From contig JAHLJT010000631.1 in NCBI GenBank assembly GCA_031308135.1, positions 226,258,612 through 226,322,611 of the forward strand: DNA of 64,000 nucleotides, read 5' to 3'. The notes beneath the pieces were generated by a model. It saw only the letters and a list, made by a program, of their open reading frames with translations, was not told the origin of the DNA and searched no databases. This document shows, piece by piece, positions 10,800-22,700 of this stretch. How positions within the stretch are numbered: position 1 is the stretch's first letter; each line of letters begins with the position of its first letter. The DNA comes from Acheta domesticus. Its lineage: Eukaryota > Arthropoda > Insecta > Orthoptera > Gryllidae. The translations under genes and the position numbers were made by a program.

Positions 10800-11570
10800 A
10801 TTGACCAATCCCCATTGAATTTCCCATTCATGTAAATTGCCGACAATCATCAGAGATCCGAAAACTTGCGATCAGCCCTCAAACGTTGAATGCACGGGCG
10901 CGTGTACAGGGTGCGGGGACAAGGTAGCCGTAGCCCCTCTGAAAATATTCAGAGGAACCCCATAGCATTACGTAATAATATTTTATTTTTTTTAAATACG
11001 TCTAACCCCTGATTTCTCACATTTTTAACCTGACAAATAGTATTAAACACGTTAGCTGTGATGGACTTTTAAAATCAACGATTTTGTTTTATTAAATGAA
11101 AACTTATGGCATGAAAATTTCTCGTTGTCAATGCTTGCTGCATGATAACTGGATAGCCATTTTAAACGGTTTTTTAATTAGTGGCTACAAAAATACTATT
11201 CCATGTCTGAAATATAAGAGGGAGGATGTACTAGGCGCTATAAATGTACTGTGATGTTAAGGCACTAAAATTTCTCATTTTCGTCAGTAAAATACAGCTT
11301 TCATATAATGTATTTTTAACATTGAAGGAAAAATAGATTTTATTCAAGTTCTTCACACAATCTAGTCCTCTCGCGAGATTTCCGGAAACTCCCTTTCCGT
11401 ATATCTATTTTACTGTGTTCCAATGTGCGCAGAAATTAAATCGAAACTTTTTAGCTTCCGGCTTTTTGAGGGATGTATGTGATTTCGTTAGATGCCCAGG
11501 AACTGGGAAAAAATCCGAAACCATGGAAACAGTTTTAAATTGATTGAAAAATGCAAATACATGATGGTGT
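10800..11570. other. No gene recognised
   Basis: AT-rich, no coding or repeat signal that I can name. Confidence 0.5.
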
Positions 11571-11571
11571 G

Positions 11572-12263
11572 TTTTACATTCTCGCAACGGAGTAGAAGGA
11601 AAGTTATGTAATGCTGTGCGAAAAAAAACGGCGAATTCTCGGCAGAAAAATTCTTATTGCTGGGCCTGGTAACGAAAAAGTGGATAAATACAGTTGCTAA
11701 ATTTAGAAAAAAATCCTCTAGCACGTGGTGTAGCCAGAATCCATGTTTTGTGGGTCCTTGATATCGAAAAATAAATTACGGCAAATGTCTTATGTCCGTC
11801 CGTCCGTCCGTCCGTCCGTCGTCTGTCCGTGAACAACGCTAGCCGCTAAGCCGTTCAGCCGACTTTCTCCTACATTGATATTTCCATATCGATCTGGCTG
11901 ATGTCACGACCCCTTGAAGTTGAAACCGATATTTTAATTTTGGGTGTTTATTACATGAAGCCCCTGGGGCATTATAAAATTTTTAAAAAATGGCTCCAAT
12001 GATTTTTATTCCATACATTTTGTTGTTGGGTAGCGTAAAGAACATCATTCTCTTAGAATGATGCAGGTCTCATTTTCCAAATTTTTGGACGTCTTCCTGC
12101 AACTACAATTATGAAAATAGAGGTTTCTTTCTTTCTGTAATCTATTCCTTAAAGCTAGATTTTGAAATAAAGTCATGTACAATTTTTCGAAAGTTTGAGT
12201 ACTTTTCGCGTAACTTTGCGTGAAAATACGGGCGAGAAAGTATGTGCTGTTGTAGCTCCACTT
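11572..12263 (+). mobile_element. R1 inverted-repeat element, copy a
   Basis: About 0.7 kb, starting TTTTACATTCTCGC and ending GGGCGAGAAAGTATGTGCTG, so its ends are imperfect inverted repeats. Landmarks shared by all R1 copies: GGCAGAAAAA, a GAAAAAGTGGATAAAT block, TTTTGTGGGTCCTTGAT, a CCGT run (here (CCGT)n at 11796-11819), AACGCTAG, CATGAAGCCCCTGG and ATGCAGGTCTCAT. No open frame of note; non-autonomous. Confidence 0.75.
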
Positions 12264-13924
12264 GTTCCATCTATTCGCGTTTTGCGCGTACGAACTGAAT
12301 GATCATACTCAGTGGATAACTGCTTTCGACAGAGTTCACGTCATGTGCCAGCAAATCTCCAAGGAAGAGGCTGACCACAATTAAATATGTGTTATTCGCG
12401 AGTTAAGGAACGGCACCTTTTTTATGCTCTTGGTATATAAAGAACTGGTGTATTGTATGTGTTCGCAAATACTTTTTGTTAGATTATTTAATTTATTTCA
12501 GTGATAGGCGAGAGTATTTTATTTGTCGTTCTTGAGCAGTTTCTGTTCTACTTTTCAAAAACTATTTTGTGTAGATTGTTCACCAGATGTTTTGCTGCTG
12601 CAGCTCACGTTACTAATTTCCAAAGCGCGCAGAAATCGAAGAAAACTATGCACCCTTTGTCCATGTCAGAGATGGCTACGGTATCGTTAGTTACCCAGGA
12701 TACCGGGAAAAATTCAATGTATAACTAATTTCCTATATGCCCATAAATTGAAAGCAACCATGTAGCGAAGTGTCATGTGAGGTGTGTCTGTGTTTGCGTT
12801 AGATTTAATAACCAGGGACCTCGTGATAAAATACAAAAACAATTAAACAATTTCGATTTTGGCTGATAAATGCAAATATTTGATTGGTGTTATGATACAC
12901 GCCTGCCAACTGAATTTTCAAACTTAGTATGTTTATGACACCATTGTCTTCTACGACAGGAAGGCTCTAAGTATGAGGGCGCCCGCCATTAAATATTCAC
13001 GCGTGTTCGAAATGGAACAGCAACTTTTCTCACATTCTTGGTATGTAAACTAGGTGTTCCAAATATACTACACGAAGTAATTGCAATATCCTTGAAGACT
13101 TTTGTTACTTTTAATTTATTGCCATATTACTCGATGTATTTCATTTGCTGTTGTTAAGCAGAGTGGGGTTCTAGTTATTAGAAAACCATTTTGTGTGAAA
13201 ATTGTTCAGCGGTATTTCTTGCTGCTTGGCCACTAGTTGATACCATAATCAGAAAATTATTTCAGGTCAAATTCTGTGACGTTTGGAATGTATTTGTAAT
13301 AATTATTTAAATTTTAAAACTCAAAAATTAAATTTTCTTAGTGAGAATATCTTTTGCGATTTGAATGAACCTGAGAATCAACAGTCATTTAAATTCTTTT
13401 TTTTCTAATTTCAAGAATAGAAAATTTTGTCTAGGCGTCGTTAAAATGAAAATGTTCGTATAAATTCAATATTATTTTATTGAGCAATTTTTCCGAGAAA
13501 AAAAACACGTTATGATTGATATTCTCTTTCATTCGTCTCGTTGAAAAAATCAATAATTGTAGTTTCCTTCTTTGAAACCCACCATTCCTCGAAAGCATTT
13601 TCTAGCGTAATTCTAATTTATTGCTTCCTTGTGAAATCAATTTTTTTCCGGACAGGAAATAAAAGTATTTCCTTGCTCCTTCAAGGAAAATTTTAATATC
13701 AAGTTACTTGAACCAGGAAGTAAAATTTACCATTGTGTAAAACAACCATGTCCATTCACCTCAATTATTTCATAGCCATATCCATTTACTGCAGTAATCA
13801 ATTCCTTTTTATCCGTGCAATTCCATTTGAAAGAACTAAATTTTTTAAATATTGCCAAAGCCTTCCTTGAAATATTGAAAACATTACTCTTGTCTTAGGA
13901 CTCTGTCTTATGAGCGTCATCTGA
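12264..13924. other. No gene recognised
   Basis: AT-rich, no convincing exon, tRNA or repeat. A weak resemblance to R1 (TATGTAGCGAAGTG, ACCAGGGACC) near 12760-12830 is too short to annotate. Confidence 0.45.
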
Positions 13925-14110
13925 CGTCCCCATAAGTGTAGTGTATGTTTAGGGCAAGGAAGAGGAAGGAAGGGTCGCGCTCGGTGCGTGACCCGCTTAT
14001 GAAGGTACTGCTTCGGCATCCGCCTGGTGTTGATCTGAGAAACCACGGAAAACTGCCAATCAGAGCAGCCGGCCGCTAGAATTCTCCCTCAAACAGCGGC
14101 TGAATTCGAC
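13925..14110 (-). mobile_element. SINE S1, minus-strand fragment
   Basis: Contains the S1 blocks GGCAAGGAAGAGGAAGGAAG, CCGCCTGGTGTTGATC, AACCACGGAAAACT and GCCGGCCGCTAGAATTCTCC. Confidence 0.65.
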
Positions 14111-14996
14111 CTAAGGTCCGTTCGCTCTAACTTTACTCAGCACGTAAACAAATGCATGTGGTCGTCACTTGTTCTCATTGGCTGACTGACACCACACTCC
14201 CCTTCAGGGCGTCGTGCGCTATAGGAGTTAGGACCCTTTCAAAATTGATTTATTTCCTGACTCTCTACACAAACAGTCGAAATAATTTTCTCCTTTGCCT
14301 TGAAGTAAAATCAGACACCGAGCATGACCTTAACTGCCAACGGACCTCTTTGAGATAACGTTCATTCGCCAAGCCGGCGGCGCCGCTCCTGCCAAATTTT
14401 ATCAGTAGCAGTTCCTTTCTCAAATGAGAAAGTTCTAAAAGAGTGCTGTCTATTTTTTTGGTTAGTGAATGGTGTGTTTGCTCATTGCGTCGATTTTTAT
14501 TTCCATATCAAACAGAATAAGTGAAGCACTTTTCGGGATAAACGGTTTGAAACATTCGCAAGGAAAATCCCTCAGAACTGGTGAGAATAAGGTGGTATTG
14601 ATGTGTTTTAATAATTATTGATGTGTTTTAATAATTAACGGCTAAAAATCCGACAACTGATTTGTGGTAGATGGAAGAAATGACAGCTGAATTGCAGGTG
14701 TCGGTGTCAGAAGTGTTTGAAAACTGTGTAATGAATTAAGTGATTGGAAAGGTAACTTCACCACGTAAGAAGAGATGTAGAACAAAACAGTTGGAGGGCG
14801 AGTGCGATGAATTTGTTAATGTGCCATTCGTATTGATGTGCACATTTTTTCGTAGAAATTAATTTCCAACATAAAATAAAATTCTTTATGTGGTTAATGA
14901 AGATTCGCGACTGCCAAATTTTAAAAGTAACATCGCTTTATGTTCTATTGAAATTCATGCTTCGGGCGGGATTTCTCTGCTACCTTGCAAGAACAC

Positions 14997-15125
14997 ACGT
15001 AAATGTAAGTTCTGTGATATTTTTGTAACACGTAAATCTAAACACGTAAATGTAAACACACGGAAATGTAAGTTCTGTGATATTTTTGTAACACGTAAAT
15101 GTATTTTACACATAAATGTAAGATC
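14997..15125 (+). repeat. Short tandem repeat, about 65-bp unit
   Basis: The block CACGTAAATGTAAGTTCTGTGATATTTTTGTAA occurs at about 14997 and, with one change, at 15060. Partial copies of ACACGTAAATGTA lie between and after. The apparent peptide repeat in one frame follows from the DNA repeat. Confidence 0.7.
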
Positions 15126-15329
15126 TGCATATTTTGGCTTGAATTTTGGGCGTATTAAAGAACTACTAGTGAAAATAACATGCTATGACAGTTCTGGCTG
15201 TGACACGTGCTGGCATTTGAGTATGATCGTGGCGCGAATGGCGTAACCTATCACGACCTACAGAGCGGAGGGATACATTCAAAGTTTGTTTACATGCGGA
15301 GTGAAGTTACAGGGAATGGACCTTAGCTA

Positions 15330-15620
15330 TCTACCTCGTGTCGAAAATCCTGCCACCGCCGGGACTCGAACCCCCTAATCAGGGGCACTGCAGAGACACT
15401 ACTTGATGCCCTGAACTACCTCAGCGGGGATTGTTGCTTCAGCATCGGCACGTAGTTGGACGGAGGAAACAGAGAAACTGCTGATCAGTGCCGCGAACCT
15501 CTAAAACTCTCATCCAGCCAGCAGCAGGTCTCGAACCTGCTATTTATCGGGTGTCGAAAAGTTTGCCACTAGGGGACTCCAACCTCAGACCTCCCGGTCA
15601 ACGAAGCGCCAGTTGCTCGC
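15330..15620 (-). mobile_element. SINE S1, minus-strand head fragments
   Basis: Holds two diverged copies of the SINE head, seen as GGGACTCGAACC and CAGGTCTCGAACC, the reverse complement of the tRNA-like B box, with GTGTCGAAAATCCTGCC beside the first. Confidence 0.55.
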
Positions 15621-16277
15621 AAAACCTGAAATTATACTTCATGAAAAATATCCACCGGATGTGAAACCATAACATCTTATGAGTTTAAATAAGAGTATTC
15701 AGTATTCAGATTATTTTACAATAACTGGCACTTGCATACCACCATCTCACAACAGCAAATTTCAATTTTTTTTATAAATAATTCTTTCTTTTCTTGAATT
15801 TATTAAGTGAATCGACAATATTTATGTTACACATCGCAAGGCAAAACATACGCAAAAAATATTTAGTACAATTTTCTATGCAAATTATTTACAGTAGTTT
15901 CATGTGATCAGGTCAATAGAAGCAGTCCTGAAACAATGAAGAGAATTTAATACGCGAGGCACAATGCAGATTAATCCCGTCCTGAATATCTATGAATGAG
16001 CTATGGGAAAACTGATTCATCTTCCTCTTTATTCACAGCTCGTACAGACAATGTAACTGCTGCCACGGATGTGTGCCGTGTCAAATAAGAGGATAACACA
16101 TCGCTGACGCACTCGAGAGGTCAATATGAAAATTGCTCATATTGAATTGATGACACGTCACGCTCATCCGAAGCTTCTCTTTCTTAGACCGTTTTCCGTT
16201 TGCTATCAGTGCACTTTTCGTAGTACAGTATGCTTTTCAAAGAAATTATCACAAGAATATTCGAAACATTTGAAAAT

Positions 16278-16324
<47 letters not shown>

Positions 16325-16638
16325 ATGAGTATACACCAATAATTAAATTGAAAATAGAAAGTGTAGTGTGTTACATTTTATGTGCTTATAGTACAAAATT
16401 ACTATTCGCATTTTATCAATCTTGCAACGAAACACTAGGAATTTTCACGCAAAGCCGTGAAACAACTCACAATTGTACAATAGTATTATCGAGATAAAAT
16501 GTATCTAGCTATCATTGAAACAATAATACAACAACATTTGATGTCAAAATGAACTTAACTTTAATTTACGCAATGAGAATATATTAAGGTAGGAAAGAAC
16601 TGGTCAAGGTCTCAGAGGTTTGACCAAGTAAGTGCATC
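15621..16638. other. No gene; (AAT)n microsatellite
   Basis: AT-rich with a pure (AAT)n run at about 16279-16322. No coding signal beyond chance. Confidence 0.55.
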
Positions 16639-16641
16639 TTA

Positions 16642-17329
16642 GGCCTCAGTCAGAAACGTAAATACGTAACGTAGCTGCAAAACCTAGAAATGTGTTATTA
16701 AGCGAGAGCATGCCTTGACGTAACCGTTGACGTAAGACCGTTAACTTAAGAGTTGGCAAACTCCAAGCTTTTACGATAAGTTTACGTCGGAATTCTACCG
16801 AGGACCAATCAGAGAGCAGCATGTAAGTTCGATTTCAGATTGTGTTCAGGTAGTTTGTGGTTATGTCGTTGTTATTGTAATGTAGAGAACTAGTTCACGA
16901 ACGCTTTTGATACGTGTAGTGAATTCTATGTTCTAAGAATGAATTCTAAGAATTTGGCCAATTTTTTATTGTGACTTTAACCTGAGATGGCGAATAAACT
17001 AGTTATGTTCGACGAATTACTCGTGAATTTGGTTCAAGAGAATCCTTGTTTATAAGATGAAGGAAATGTGAACATCTACTCGCATGTATATAAAGACAAA
17101 TCGATAGGAATCTCAAAGAAAAAGCTAGAAACCATGGTGGAAATATTTTTTTACCATATTAGAGACGAATCCAACATGTTTCAGTTTCAATCAGTGAATT
17201 CTGATTGGTTCAGGCGAAACTTATGTTCCAGCGTACGTTCGTCATTGTGAACGCTTGTTTTTACGTGTAAATTTTACGGCTACGTTTACAGCATTACGTT
17301 ACGTTTAAGTTTGCATTGTGAATGAGGCC
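16642..17329. mobile_element. PIF/Harbinger-like element, non-autonomous
   Basis: 688 bases flanked by TTA on both sides (16639-16641 and 17330-17332), the 3-base target typical of PIF/Harbinger. Terminal inverted repeats: GGCCTCAGTCAGAAACG on the left and, reverse-complemented, GGCCTCATTCACAATGC on the right. It carries remains of the MADF-type second protein of this superfamily (16987-17250) and no transposase. Confidence 0.75.
16987..17250 (+). pseudogene. MADF-type ORF of Harbinger element, broken
   Basis: From an ATG at 16987 one frame reads FDELLVNLVQENPCL, stop, DEGNVNIYSHVYKDK and on to 17250. The pattern (hydrophobic LV..V.E.PCLYD, then a charged helix) matches the N-terminal half of a MADF DNA-binding domain, where Tyr is usual at the stop. 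PIF/Harbinger transposons encode such a protein beside their transposase. The TAA at about 17053 kills this copy, and the Myb/SANT-like remainder is absent. Family assignment is by eye; the position inside a TTA-flanked element supports it. Confidence 0.6.
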
Positions 17330-17332
17330 TTA

Positions 17333-17915
17333 CAACTGTTGGCGTACGTTGTTGAGGGAATCGTTCTGCAAGACCAGAATGAACATAGACGTTGGTGTCG
17401 GAAGCCACGAAAGGGGAGAAAGGGCTTCCATTAACTTTCCATTTTCTTGCATGGAGTAAGACATTATTTTAAAAAATGACAGACTTTCTTTGACAGTAAC
17501 TCCTGAAGAAGAGGCAAAGAAGTCCTTGAAACTTTGAGATGTAACACTTCAAACATCATTAGAATCATTTGAAAAAATCCTTTACTCTAAATTATGATTT
17601 CTGATTAATGTATTTCTGGTCTCAATGGGTTCAATAAAAGTGTCTAAAATAATTCTTGTCAAAAAATCTAGAAATGAAATCTCAGTGACAGTCTGAAGAT
17701 AACTGAATACATAATATTTGTATATATTTAATGTACTAATTGAATCCATTTATTGTCATTCATTCCCACTTATGTTCTGTCATCTCGTAAACAATGCATA
17801 AGTTCAAAATGCGTGATCAAATACAAATTAGAACTAATTACAATAATTGACAAACCTTTGTCTCTTAATTATTAACCCTTCTTATTGGAGGTCAATTGAA
17901 CAACTCTGATCTGTA
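17333..17915. other. No gene recognised
   Basis: AT-rich; no repeat or exon signature seen. Confidence 0.5.
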
Positions 17916-17922
17916 TACTGGT

Positions 17923-18195
17923 CAGTGGCGGATCCAGGAGGAGGGGCATGGCGGTATGCTCCCCCCCCAAAAGGCTTGAGTTTTTTGCATTCCTTTATTT
18001 GGAAAAATTAATTTAAATATTCATTTATGTTAGAATTGTTTAATTATTTAAATAATAATATTGTGTAGTATCATATATGCACTACAAAAATAATATGCAT
18101 TATAATAATATATTTATTTATTATTTACAAAAATCTAAGATGCCCCCCCCACACACACACACAAACACACAAATGATCGGCTGGATCCGTCGCTA
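17923..18195. mobile_element. hAT-like MITE, copy 1
   Basis: Ends are 15-base inverted repeats: CAGTGGCGGATCCAG on the left, and the right end reverse-complements to TAGCGACGGATCCAG. The flanks are ATACTGGT (17915-17922) and GTACTGGT (18196-18203), an 8-base duplication with one mismatch, as expected for hAT. The AT-rich interior has a poly-C/CA run at 18142-18170 and no transposase. Confidence 0.78.
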
Positions 18196-18799
18196 GTACT
18201 GGTGATAATTTCAGGGATGCGCTGGAAATGTCGCGCATTCCTTTCTCTTCCGACCGACGCCGCGCGTTCAGTCGCTCAACCGGCTTCCGGAAGAAAGTGT
18301 GTGGAACGCCTCCGGCTGGACGAGGCTACTATGAGGAAATCAACGAAGGAGGCAAAACTGAACCGTTCATGACGTGACACAACACAACCGATCCCTCATG
18401 AAGTAACATCATGTTAGGGTGATGCAATTTCAAGTAAACGTGTTGCATGCTTGGTCGCGCGAATCTGTTTCCCTCAGCCGCCGGGAGACACTTGCTTGTT
18501 GCTCACTCGTCTAGCCTTTAAACGAAATCGTTTTGTTCTGACACAGTCATCTAAACTATTCGTCTCCCACCTTTTTCCAACCTGGAAATATTGTACGTGT
18601 CTCTCCTTCCCAACGCTTAGTCATCAGTCGACAGCCACTTCTTTAAAAAAATTAAATAAAGAAATATTGAAGCTGGATATTTTTTGTTTCTATTTGCTTT
18701 GGAGAATAGTAATGCATTTAATATAGATTTCGTAAATTCTCTTTGCCTCGACTGTAGGGAAATGCATTTTGGGCAAACTAATAAATTGACTGATTGATA

Positions 18800-19290
18800 A
18801 GTGATTACGGGAGCGTCAACTGCTAAAGTCAATCGCACCGTAAGTGTAGTGGATGTTATTTCCTCGTGATGTGGCGGTAATCTGCCCCTGCTGGATGGTG
18901 AGTTCCGGCGCCGACCTACTGTCGGCTAGCGAGGTTTTCCCTAACCAGGTAGTTCCCACTAGCCGGGCACCACCCCAGCCGGTTCAACTCTAAGCTCCCA
19001 GCCGATCTCACGGCAGGTGTGGTAGTGTAGTGCATGTCAATGTAAGTGTGTGTAAGTAAGGGGTGAGAATAGGACAAGTAAGAGGAAGGAAAGATCACGC
19101 GCGGTCCATGGCCCGCTTGTTAAGGTACTACTTAGGTGTTGATCGGAGAAACCACACAAAACTACCGATCAGATCAGCCGGTCGCTAGAGTTCTTCCCCA
19201 GACCGCGACTGAATTCGACCTAGCTCTCTAGCTAGTTTCGAAAATCATGTTGGGAATCGAACCTAGGACCTCCCGGTGAGATGCACTGTA
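18800..19290 (-). mobile_element. SINE S1, minus-strand copy
   Basis: Near-complete on the minus strand: GACGCTCCCGTAATC and an AATCAGTCAATT tail near 18787-18815, the body with CCCGCTTGTTAAGG and GTTGATCGGAGAAACC, and the head with the B-box-like complement GGAATCGAACCTAGGAC at about 19254-19270. Confidence 0.7.
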
Positions 19291-19330
19291 GTGAAATTCA
19301 TTTTCATGTCTTCACCCCTCCTCGATCACC

Positions 19331-19811
19331 ATGGACTTACGAAACTGCGCTTTCACAATTCCATAACAAAGCTATCTTGTAACACAACGGAACAAATCGC
19401 GTATTTTATACTTATCGGACCCCGGAAACACACTGTTTAGTAGATATTGGAAGTCATTGCCTCATCGCCTACTTGATGTGTTCGGAATTAGTAAGGCAGA
19501 AGACGTTACAAGGTCATCCACAATCAGTAAATAAACAGCGAGGGCAACATTCGTATCAGCTACTAGAGATCACTCAATCTTCACAAATATTGGATATTTA
19601 CATGGTTAGAGCTGACACTTATCCCGCCTGGAGTGTTAATGAGGTGTGGGACTCTTTCAAAACAAAATAATAAACAACGAAAAAATCGGGTCGAATGTTA
19701 ATGAACTATAGATCAGATGCGTTGATCAGTTAATAGAATGCATTGAAATGTGATTATTGGTCGAGCTGCCTCCCTTCCTCCCTGCCTGCCTGTGCCTCTG
19801 CCTCTTTCCCA
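19331..19811. other. No gene recognised
   Basis: One 65-codon open frame (19473-19670) lacks recognisable motifs and I do not call it. Confidence 0.4.
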
Positions 19812-19819
19812 TTCTCTTT

Positions 19820-20074
19820 CAGGGGCGGATCCAGCCGATCATTTGGGACGGGGGGCGGGGCTCGTAGAACTTTGTTAAATAATAAACATATTTGTTATTA
19901 TATTGTATACTATTTATGTATTGCAGACATACTATACAATTTAGTTTAAATAATTAAATAATTCGAACATAAATATTTGAATCAATTTTGCCAAATAAAG
20001 GAAAGTGAACGAAAACTCTAGGCCTTTGGGCGGGAGGTGGCCTCCATTGCCCCTTCCCCCTGGATCCGCCAGTG
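19820..20074. mobile_element. hAT-like MITE, copy 2
   Basis: Same family as 17923-18195 in opposite orientation. It begins CAGGGGCGGATCCAG and ends CTGGATCCGCCAGTG. Flanks TTCTCTTT (19812-19819) and TTCTCTTC (20075-20082) form an 8-base duplication with one mismatch. Confidence 0.75.
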
Positions 20075-20259
20075 TTCTCTTCCTTTCTCCCTGTGATTTC
20101 CTTTCTCTCCTAGTGAGTCCTTGTGGCCACCCCAGGGGGTCTCGAACAGCCCTCTCACCCTCCTCCCCCTCCCCAGTATTTCAAGGGCTATTTCGAGGCC
20201 CGTCGGCGTTCTTCTCCAGCAGCGATACGAAACGAGACGCGCCTCGCATGCCGCAGGGG

Positions 20260-20557
20260 AACAACCTCTGCGTCTTTCCGCGTCTCCTCCGATAAGAGGC
20301 GGAAGTGCGTGGTGGCGGCGGCGGCCAGGGGGAGGGGGCCTGCGGTTTTCCTATCCCCCAGAGCTTCCGGTCTTCCGCACAGCGCGCGCTCGACTCGACT
20401 CGACTCGGCTCGGCTCCGCTCAGCTGAGTCACTCGCGTCGGTAACGATGACGGCCGCGGCGCCACCGCCGCCACCGCCGCCACCACCGCCACCACCGCAC
20501 GTTGGGGCAAAATCCGGAAAAGCTGGGCACAAGTCGAAAAAAAAAAGATTTTATTAG
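20260..20557 (+). promoter_or_regulatory. GC-rich island, possible promoter
   Basis: CG-rich stretch with iterated GACTCGACTCG/GGCTCGGCTC at about 20388-20415 and a (CCGCCA)n run at 20463-20500. An ATG at 20447 opens a frame of MTAAA, about twelve prolines and a Lys-rich tail to 20557, which may be only a by-product of the triplet run. A promoter is possible but not shown. Confidence 0.35.
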
Positions 20558-20763
20558 GGAATTTTAAGTGAGCACTTGGGTAGATTGGTTCCTAGAGGGT
20601 CTAATTCCACGGTCGAAAAAGGTCCGAAGGGTCGCAGTGATGCTCTGCATCATTGGAAACGTGGCCGTTGAACGAGTAATGTTACACGACACAAAGATTG
20701 TAAATCAGCTGTTACTCTGAACACGTTGAAGTTTTCGGTTTTAAGCAATTTTTATCATTCAAA

Positions 20764-20782
20764 ATGGACGAAAATTGTGATG
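20764..20782 (+). CDS. Possible tiny first coding exon
   Basis: AAAATGGACGAAAATTGTG, then ATG and the donor GTAAGTGC. Start context and donor are both good and it lies 0.3 kb after a GC-rich island, so it could be a first exon (MDENCD). No downstream exon was recognised; the sequence that follows looks like diverged repeat. Confidence 0.25.
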
Positions 20783-21065
20783 GTAAGTGCAACATTTTTA
20801 AAAGTTCTTTAAAATTTTTTATCCGCCATTTAGTTGTTTTTTTTTTTTTTTTGCAATGTTTACATCGGAATCAGCGAATCCATAAAACAAGTTTTTATGA
20901 AAATTGAAACATATTTAGTAGTTTTTCATTTTTTAATCCGCTATATTGAACCCGCCATTTTATTTTTTGCCATGTTAATCTTGGAATCGTAATCAGCGTT
21001 CCCAAAAACCATTGTATACAAAGTTTCATTCAATTTGAATCACGTTTGAATAACGAATAACTTGT

Positions 21066-21312
21066 AGTGAGATTTTATAATATTTGTTGTCCGTCGTTGA
21101 TTGTGCGATGCCGTTCAACAAAGATAACCTTGTCACGCTGGTGGGCAAGGTGGGCGTGTAAAACATTTTATGGTGTTGATATTGCGTTTCATTGTTACTG
21201 CTCGTAACTGTCTGGTATGATCTTGGATAGGCAGTGCAATGAAATTGCCATGTTCACGCTGTGGCCTATATTATCGTGTTCTCTTGGTGTGTGAACCAAT
21301 AAAATATTTGTC
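21066..21312 (+). repeat. Direct repeat near gap, copy 1
   Basis: Collinear with 37215-37497: GTAGTGAGATTTTATAATA, ATTTGTTGTCCGTCGTTGAT, TTGTCACGCTGGTGGGCAA, GTTCACGCTGTGGCCTATAT, then AACCAATAAAAT. Differences are scattered substitutions and small indels. Unit identity unknown. Confidence 0.75.
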
Positions 21313-21324
21313 CAGCGTTTCGGG

Positions 21325-21367
21325 ATCTTGCCCAACGTGCACCGCCCGCGGCGGCCGCGCAGTCATT

Positions 21368-21398
<31 letters not shown>

Positions 21399-21479
21399 TG
21401 ATTCAGCGGCGCCGCCGATCGAACCGCGGCGGCAGGCGCGAGTGCGTCACAGCGGCCCGCGTGCTCGCGCGTACGGCCG
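21325..21479. other. CG-rich island abutting gap
   Basis: Extremely GC-rich with (GGC)n at about 21369-21391, running straight into the 100-N gap. Sequence of this kind often ends contigs. Confidence 0.55.
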
Positions 21480-21579
21480 NNNNNNNNNNNNNNNNNNNNN
21501 NNNNNNNNNNNNNNNNNNNNNNNNNNNNNNNNNNNNNNNNNNNNNNNNNNNNNNNNNNNNNNNNNNNNNNNNNNNNNNN
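21480..21579. other. Assembly gap, 100 N
   Basis: Exactly 100 unknown bases, a conventional placeholder length, so the true size is unknown. Confidence 0.97.
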
Positions 21580-21956
21580 TAACCCCGCTATAAGAGACCA
21601 CGTTATAAGAGAATCCCGTTATAGGAGACAAAATTCACGGTCCCGAGGTCAGTTGTATATAAACAATGCATTTATTTCCCGCTTTTAAGAGACCCCGTTA
21701 TAAGAGATTCCCGCGTATAGTGGACAAGATTTTATTCCCCGCCATACGTTTCTTCTCGCTTGTAAGAGACAAAGCGTGGGATTTTCCTCCAGGTGAATCA
21801 GGAATTTCCTCAGCGTGGTAAGGGTTGGGACACGTGCTTAAAATAGGCTGGAGCAGGGGTTCGCAACACCAGTGCGGGGGGGGAGGTGTGCGAAGTTCTC
21901 GTGAAGAAAGCTCATTCAGTAACCTTCGTGTCTTTTGGCAACAAGGAAGACGCCTA

Positions 21957-22112
21957 TAGTGCGACTTTTGTAACCGTGCCTCTAGAAGGTATCAGCTGTT
22001 TACGGTTTCATCCAATCGGAAACTTCTGTGTCGCTAGTGACATCACGATGGTGACTTTCAAGCTCTTGATTGGATGAAAACCGTCAGCAGCTGATATTGC
22101 CAGAGTAGAGTT
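21957..22112. mobile_element. Hairpin MITE H1, diverged copy
   Basis: Same layout as 8638-8814 with more changes: TATAGTGCGACTTTTG, ATCAGCTG, TCATCCAATCGG, then TTGATTGGATGAAAACC and CAGCTGAT on the return arm. Confidence 0.6.
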
Positions 22113-22162
22113 GAATAAAACACACATTTTGCTTTTAGTGTTTTGACTAATTTTTCCAATTG

Positions 22163-22700
22163 TTACTTTCTCGTATAGACACATATATACGTCATATAAA
22201 GAAAGTAATATAATGCTGCAGAAAATCGACTTCGAGATTTTAACAGAAATGTATGTTTTGGGGTCTCCTGATACCGAAAAAGGTTTTTTTTCTTTCAAAA
22301 CTTCCCTTCGCCGTCCGTGAATAACACTAGCGCCAAAACTATTTTTTTCAAAATGAATATTCCGCGATCGATCTGTTTCCGCACGGAACACTGTGGTTTT
22401 GAAAAACATTCTAAATTTTTGTGGGTACTGTATATGAAGCCCGTGGGACATTTTGAAAATTTCCCCAAAAATGGCTCCCAATTTTTCTTTAAATTTCTTG
22501 TAAGAATATAGAGTGAAATTCACTGATAGAGGTGGCTTGTTAGGATTGTCACTGTTAACTCTAAATTTTCGAAAATTGAAAAAGTTTGCAGTTTTTTCAA
22601 GGTTTTTCTACAGTTACAAAATTGAAGATAGAAAATTTTTCTTATAATAAAATGTTTCTCTATAATTAGGTCTTTCATTAACGTTATGTACTAAAAGAAA
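22163..22700 (+). mobile_element. R1 element, diverged copy b
   Basis: Starts TTACTTTCTCGTATAG. Keeps the ATGCTGCAGAAAA, TTTTGGGGTCTCCTGATACC, CGCCGTCCGTGAATAACACTAG and GAAGCCCGTGGGACATTTT landmarks. Lies within the pogo-like element. Confidence 0.6.

Noticed and set aside
14997..15125. CRISPR-like array from regular repeats
   Set aside because: Two to three copies with decaying repeats in a eukaryotic context; simple tandem duplication.
15361..15380. tRNA gene suggested by GACTCGAACC motifs here and at many other sites
   Set aside because: These are B boxes of SINE S1; no cloverleaf with anticodon arm can be built.
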